DNA of 64,000 nt from contig JADFUC010000849.1 of the NCBI GenBank assembly GCA_019722365.1, positions 186,001 through 250,000 of the forward strand, in the 5' to 3' direction. The notes beneath the pieces are model-generated. The model searched no databases. It saw nothing but the letters and a program-made list of their open reading frames with translations, and had not been told where the DNA came from. This document shows positions 61,701 through 64,000 of this stretch, piece after piece. This stretch comes from Lithospermum erythrorhizon (lineage: Eukaryota > Streptophyta > Magnoliopsida > Boraginales > Boraginaceae). The number at the start of each line of letters is the position of its first letter. Position 1 is the first letter of the stretch. The position numbers were made by a program, and so were the translations under genes.

Positions 61701-63676
61701 TTACTTTGTAGGCGTTGGCTTTAAGAGGAAAGCAGACAAATCTTGTTGTTGAATACATCTTAAAGGTACTTTCCAGGCTCTACCTAAATAGACTGCTTAC
61801 AATACTTATGAAGCTTTGGAGATTTTTTCCATGTTTCATTCTTAATAGTTTTTTTTCTTCTTGATTTTCCTTTTTCGCTTTCTTCTTGCTAAGGAGTTTA
61901 TTTTCTTTAATCCAATTGAACTTCCAAGATATATCCTAAGTCCTAACCTTCACTTAAGAAGATTTTAGGATTGGACATCTGCGGGGACACTCTAGCAGGA
62001 GATGAAATGTTGAAGGGCATATCTGGAGGCCAAAAGAAACGGCTTACAACTGGTAACAATGCATCTCGCTTTCAATTGTTAAAAGAGAGCTACTGTATGT
62101 ACTATGTACTATTCACAGTCTAATCTAACTTCTTAATAGGCGAGATATTAGTGGGACCATCGAGAGTTTTATTGATGGATGAAATTTCAAATGGGCTGGA
62201 CAGTGCGACTACATTTCACATCATCAATTATCTCAAGCATTCGACCCTGGCATTGGGAGGGACCACAATGATTTCACTGCTTCAGCCAGCTCCTGAAACT
62301 TATGAATTATTTGATGATGTAATTCTCTTAGCTGAAGGTCACATTGTATACCAGGGGCCTCGCGAAGATGCTTTTAGCTTCTTTGCTCAGATGGGCTTTT
62401 ATTGTCCCGAGAGGAAGAATGTTGCAGACTTCCTTCAGGAAGTAAGTCTATCATAATTTCTTCCTGATCATGTCGTTGAATTTAAATGCACATTTCTGAA
62501 AGTACATTTTTCACAGGTCGTGTCAAAGAAGGATCAGGAGCAGTATTGGGCAGCTTCTGGACGCCCTTACCGTTACGTCCCTGTAGTGAAATTTGCTGAA
62601 GCTCTTCGTTTACACCGCACGGGTACACAGTTGTCCCAGGAACTTGGTGTTCCATTTGATAAACGTTACAATCATCCAGCAGCCTTGACAACTTTTCCAT
62701 ATGGGGTCAAGAGGGCCGAACTTCTTAAAACCAGCTTTGACTGGCAATTGCTCCTTATGAAAAGGAATTCATTCATCTATGTTTTCAAATTTGTTCAGGT
62801 AATGTGACCTTATTATTAATTCCCAAGTAAAAACCAAGAAAAGTTACAAGGCTTTGTAACCTTCTAAACTGCTATTCAAGTGTTAAGTTTATCTTAACTG
62901 GATGCATTATGACATGTTTTCCAGCTCCTTATTGTTGCTTCCATTACAATGAGTGTATTCTTCCGGACAAAGTTGCACCATAACACAGTTGATGATGGAG
63001 GGCTCTACCTCGGGGTGCTCTACTTTGCAATGGTGATTATTCTATTTAATGGCTTCACAGAGGTGTCTATGTTGGTTGCAAAGCTTCCAATGCTTTACAA
63101 GCATCGAGACTTGCAGTTCTATCCATGCTGGGTCTACACACTACCTTCCTGGGTCCTGAGTATACCAACCTCCCTAATGGAGTCCGGTTTCTGGGTGATA
63201 ATCACATACTATGTTATCGGATTCGATCCAAATATTATTAGGTAAATTACTGATTAAATTGTCAAAAACTACTTTTCCATAATCATTCACATTATGCAAC
63301 CTAACCAGTAATATGCAGATTCTTCCGGCAGTTTCTCCTATATTTTTTCCTTCATCAAATGTCTATAGCTCTGTTTCGTTTGATGGGTTCTCTTGGTCGG
63401 AATATGATAGTTGCCAATACTTTTGGATCCTTTGCTATGTTGATTGTCATGCTTCTTGGTGGATATGTTATTTCAAGAGGTTAGCTGAATCTTGATTCCT
63501 TTTATCATAAACTTTCAACAGAGCAAGCCCTAATGAGTTTCTGCTTACATTTTTCATACTGGATGTCTACAGATAGCATTCCAAGGTGGTGGATATGGGG
63601 CTATTGGGTTTCTCCTTTAATGTATGCTCAAGAAGCAGCTTCAGTGAATGAATTCCTTGGACATGCATGGGATAAG
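58712..63676 (+). CDS. ABCG32: ABCG32/PEC1-like full-size ABC transporter, N-terminal half (runs off window)
   Basis: Plasma-membrane ABCG (PDR) pump. Arabidopsis ABCG32 exports cutin precursors from epidermal cells. Exons: 58712-58986, 60718-60838, 60942-61030, 61119-61203, 61316-61475, 61550-61626, 61712-61765, 61962-62052, 62140-62441, 62517-62798, 62925-63241, 63319-63479 and 63573-63676. All have GT-AG borders with matching phases, giving 706 of roughly 1420 codons. Residues 1 to about 95 have the PDR N-terminus, starting MWNSGG and with [36 protein letters not shown] follows, close to ABCG32. Walker A is GPPSSGKTT (168-176), the signature ISGGQKKR (307-314) and Walker B VLLMDE (327-332). 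SLLQP replaces the His-loop His with Gln, as in plant PDR first domains. The first membrane domain starts near residue 513 and includes [11 protein letters not shown] and [15 protein letters not shown]. The ATG at 58712 was chosen over an upstream in-frame GTG. The second half lies beyond 64000. Confidence 0.93.
59000..59640 (+). repeat. Tandem duplications in intron 1
   Basis: ACTTTCAGGTT followed by ATTGAGCT-ATTTGGTGAAT occurs near 59010, 59104 and 59382. TTTGAACTTGATG-TTTCCAT followed by TTGGCTGTGGG occurs near 59278 and 59591. The pattern shows at least two rounds of duplication, with unit sizes near 94 and 313-373 bp. Confidence 0.8.
59318..59362 (+). repeat. Duplicated exon-1 tail with decoy donor in ABCG32-like intron 1
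   Basis: GGGAGAAGTTCTTT, then CTCGATGTCGTTTTAGTAG, then GTTTGTGAATC copies the end of exon 1 and its donor (58948-58995) with substitutions. The downstream TTTCAGGTTGTTTGTT block is also duplicated. The copy has no acceptor of its own that I can see. Confidence 0.85.
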
Positions 63677-64000
63677 GTAACAAAGACTTGTTGAACTAAT
63701 TGCTGTCAGCCAGTCAGTTCTTATTTAAAGTTCTAATTACTGGTCATATTTATTTTAAATTTATAAATGAAAGAAGATTCTGTAAGGAGAAAGACATACT
63801 ATACATGAGTAATTTTGCATTATGGTCTTTGTTTCATAAGTAGACGACCATTGTCTTGTGAAACAAAATAGAAAAAAAAGAAAAGAAATTTTGAGTAGCA
63901 CGTTAAAGTTTCAAGGAGTTCCTTCTGCAAACTGTGTTTTAATTGGTGTGCCTTTCTCTGGTATTCCTGGAACAATTTCAGTATACCACTCGTAGTTATG
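63677..64000 (+). other. Intron 13 of the ABCG32-like gene, to window edge
   Basis: The donor GTAACA follows exon 13 directly. I find no acceptor followed by the expected continuation, so the next exon lies outside the window. Confidence 0.6.

Noticed and set aside
62482..62700. 72-codon frame on the - strand
   Set aside because: It is antisense to exon 10 of the ABCG32-like gene.
1..64000. CRISPR arrays, bacterial operons, rRNA genes or organelle DNA insertions
   Set aside because: No regularly spaced identical repeats, no Shine-Dalgarno-linked gene runs, and no recognisable rRNA or plastid gene segments were seen. All genic structure is that of plant nuclear DNA.

Overview
The window is nuclear DNA of a dicotyledonous plant. 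It is AT-rich and has two genes with short exons and GT-AG introns, both on the + strand. Between and around them is transposon-derived sequence. The plant family cannot be fixed from the sequence alone.

Layout. 1-1109: non-coding, perhaps an old LTR. 1113-5840: a CACTA DNA transposon with AAG target duplications and no recognisable transposase. 7667-8785: a 1.1-kb foldback element. 9640-11169: the inferred 5'-UTR intron of the first gene, carrying a threefold ~275-bp tandem repeat. 11203-14272: a complete six-exon FATB acyl-ACP thioesterase gene (422 aa). 15.0-21.6 kb: two MITE copies in opposite orientation and several tandem repeats. About 21.7-38.3 kb: two nested Ty1/Copia retrotransposons, both on the - strand. 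Element A (about 21938-30800) sits inside the 3' LTR of the older element B (about 21700-38337). 38.3-47 kb: decayed sequence with an RPA1-like (Helitron-type) fragment and a doubtful B3-like fragment. 47978-49017: a 5'-truncated LINE. 51798-54306: a frameshifted F-box/LRR/FBD pseudogene with a MITE inside. 56661-57092: a second foldback element. 58712 to the window edge: the first 13 coding exons (706 codons) of a full-size ABCG/PDR transporter that looks like ABCG32 (PEC1).

How the genes relate. FATB releases palmitate and other saturated acyl chains in the plastid. ABCG32-type transporters export cutin precursors at the plasma membrane of epidermal cells. Both therefore belong to the supply chain of the cuticle, although they lie 44 kb apart with repeats between them, and physical linkage alone does not show a functional cluster.

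I found no convincing new multi-gene system. The most interesting items are structural: LTR-in-LTR nesting, a repeat expansion in the FATB leader intron, a duplicated exon-1 tail with a decoy donor inside ABCG32 intron 1, long foldback elements, and an unusual Arg beside the FATB active-site Cys. Exon borders were read by eye from splice signals, reading frame and remembered family sequence. Element edges are approximate unless a target duplication is stated.
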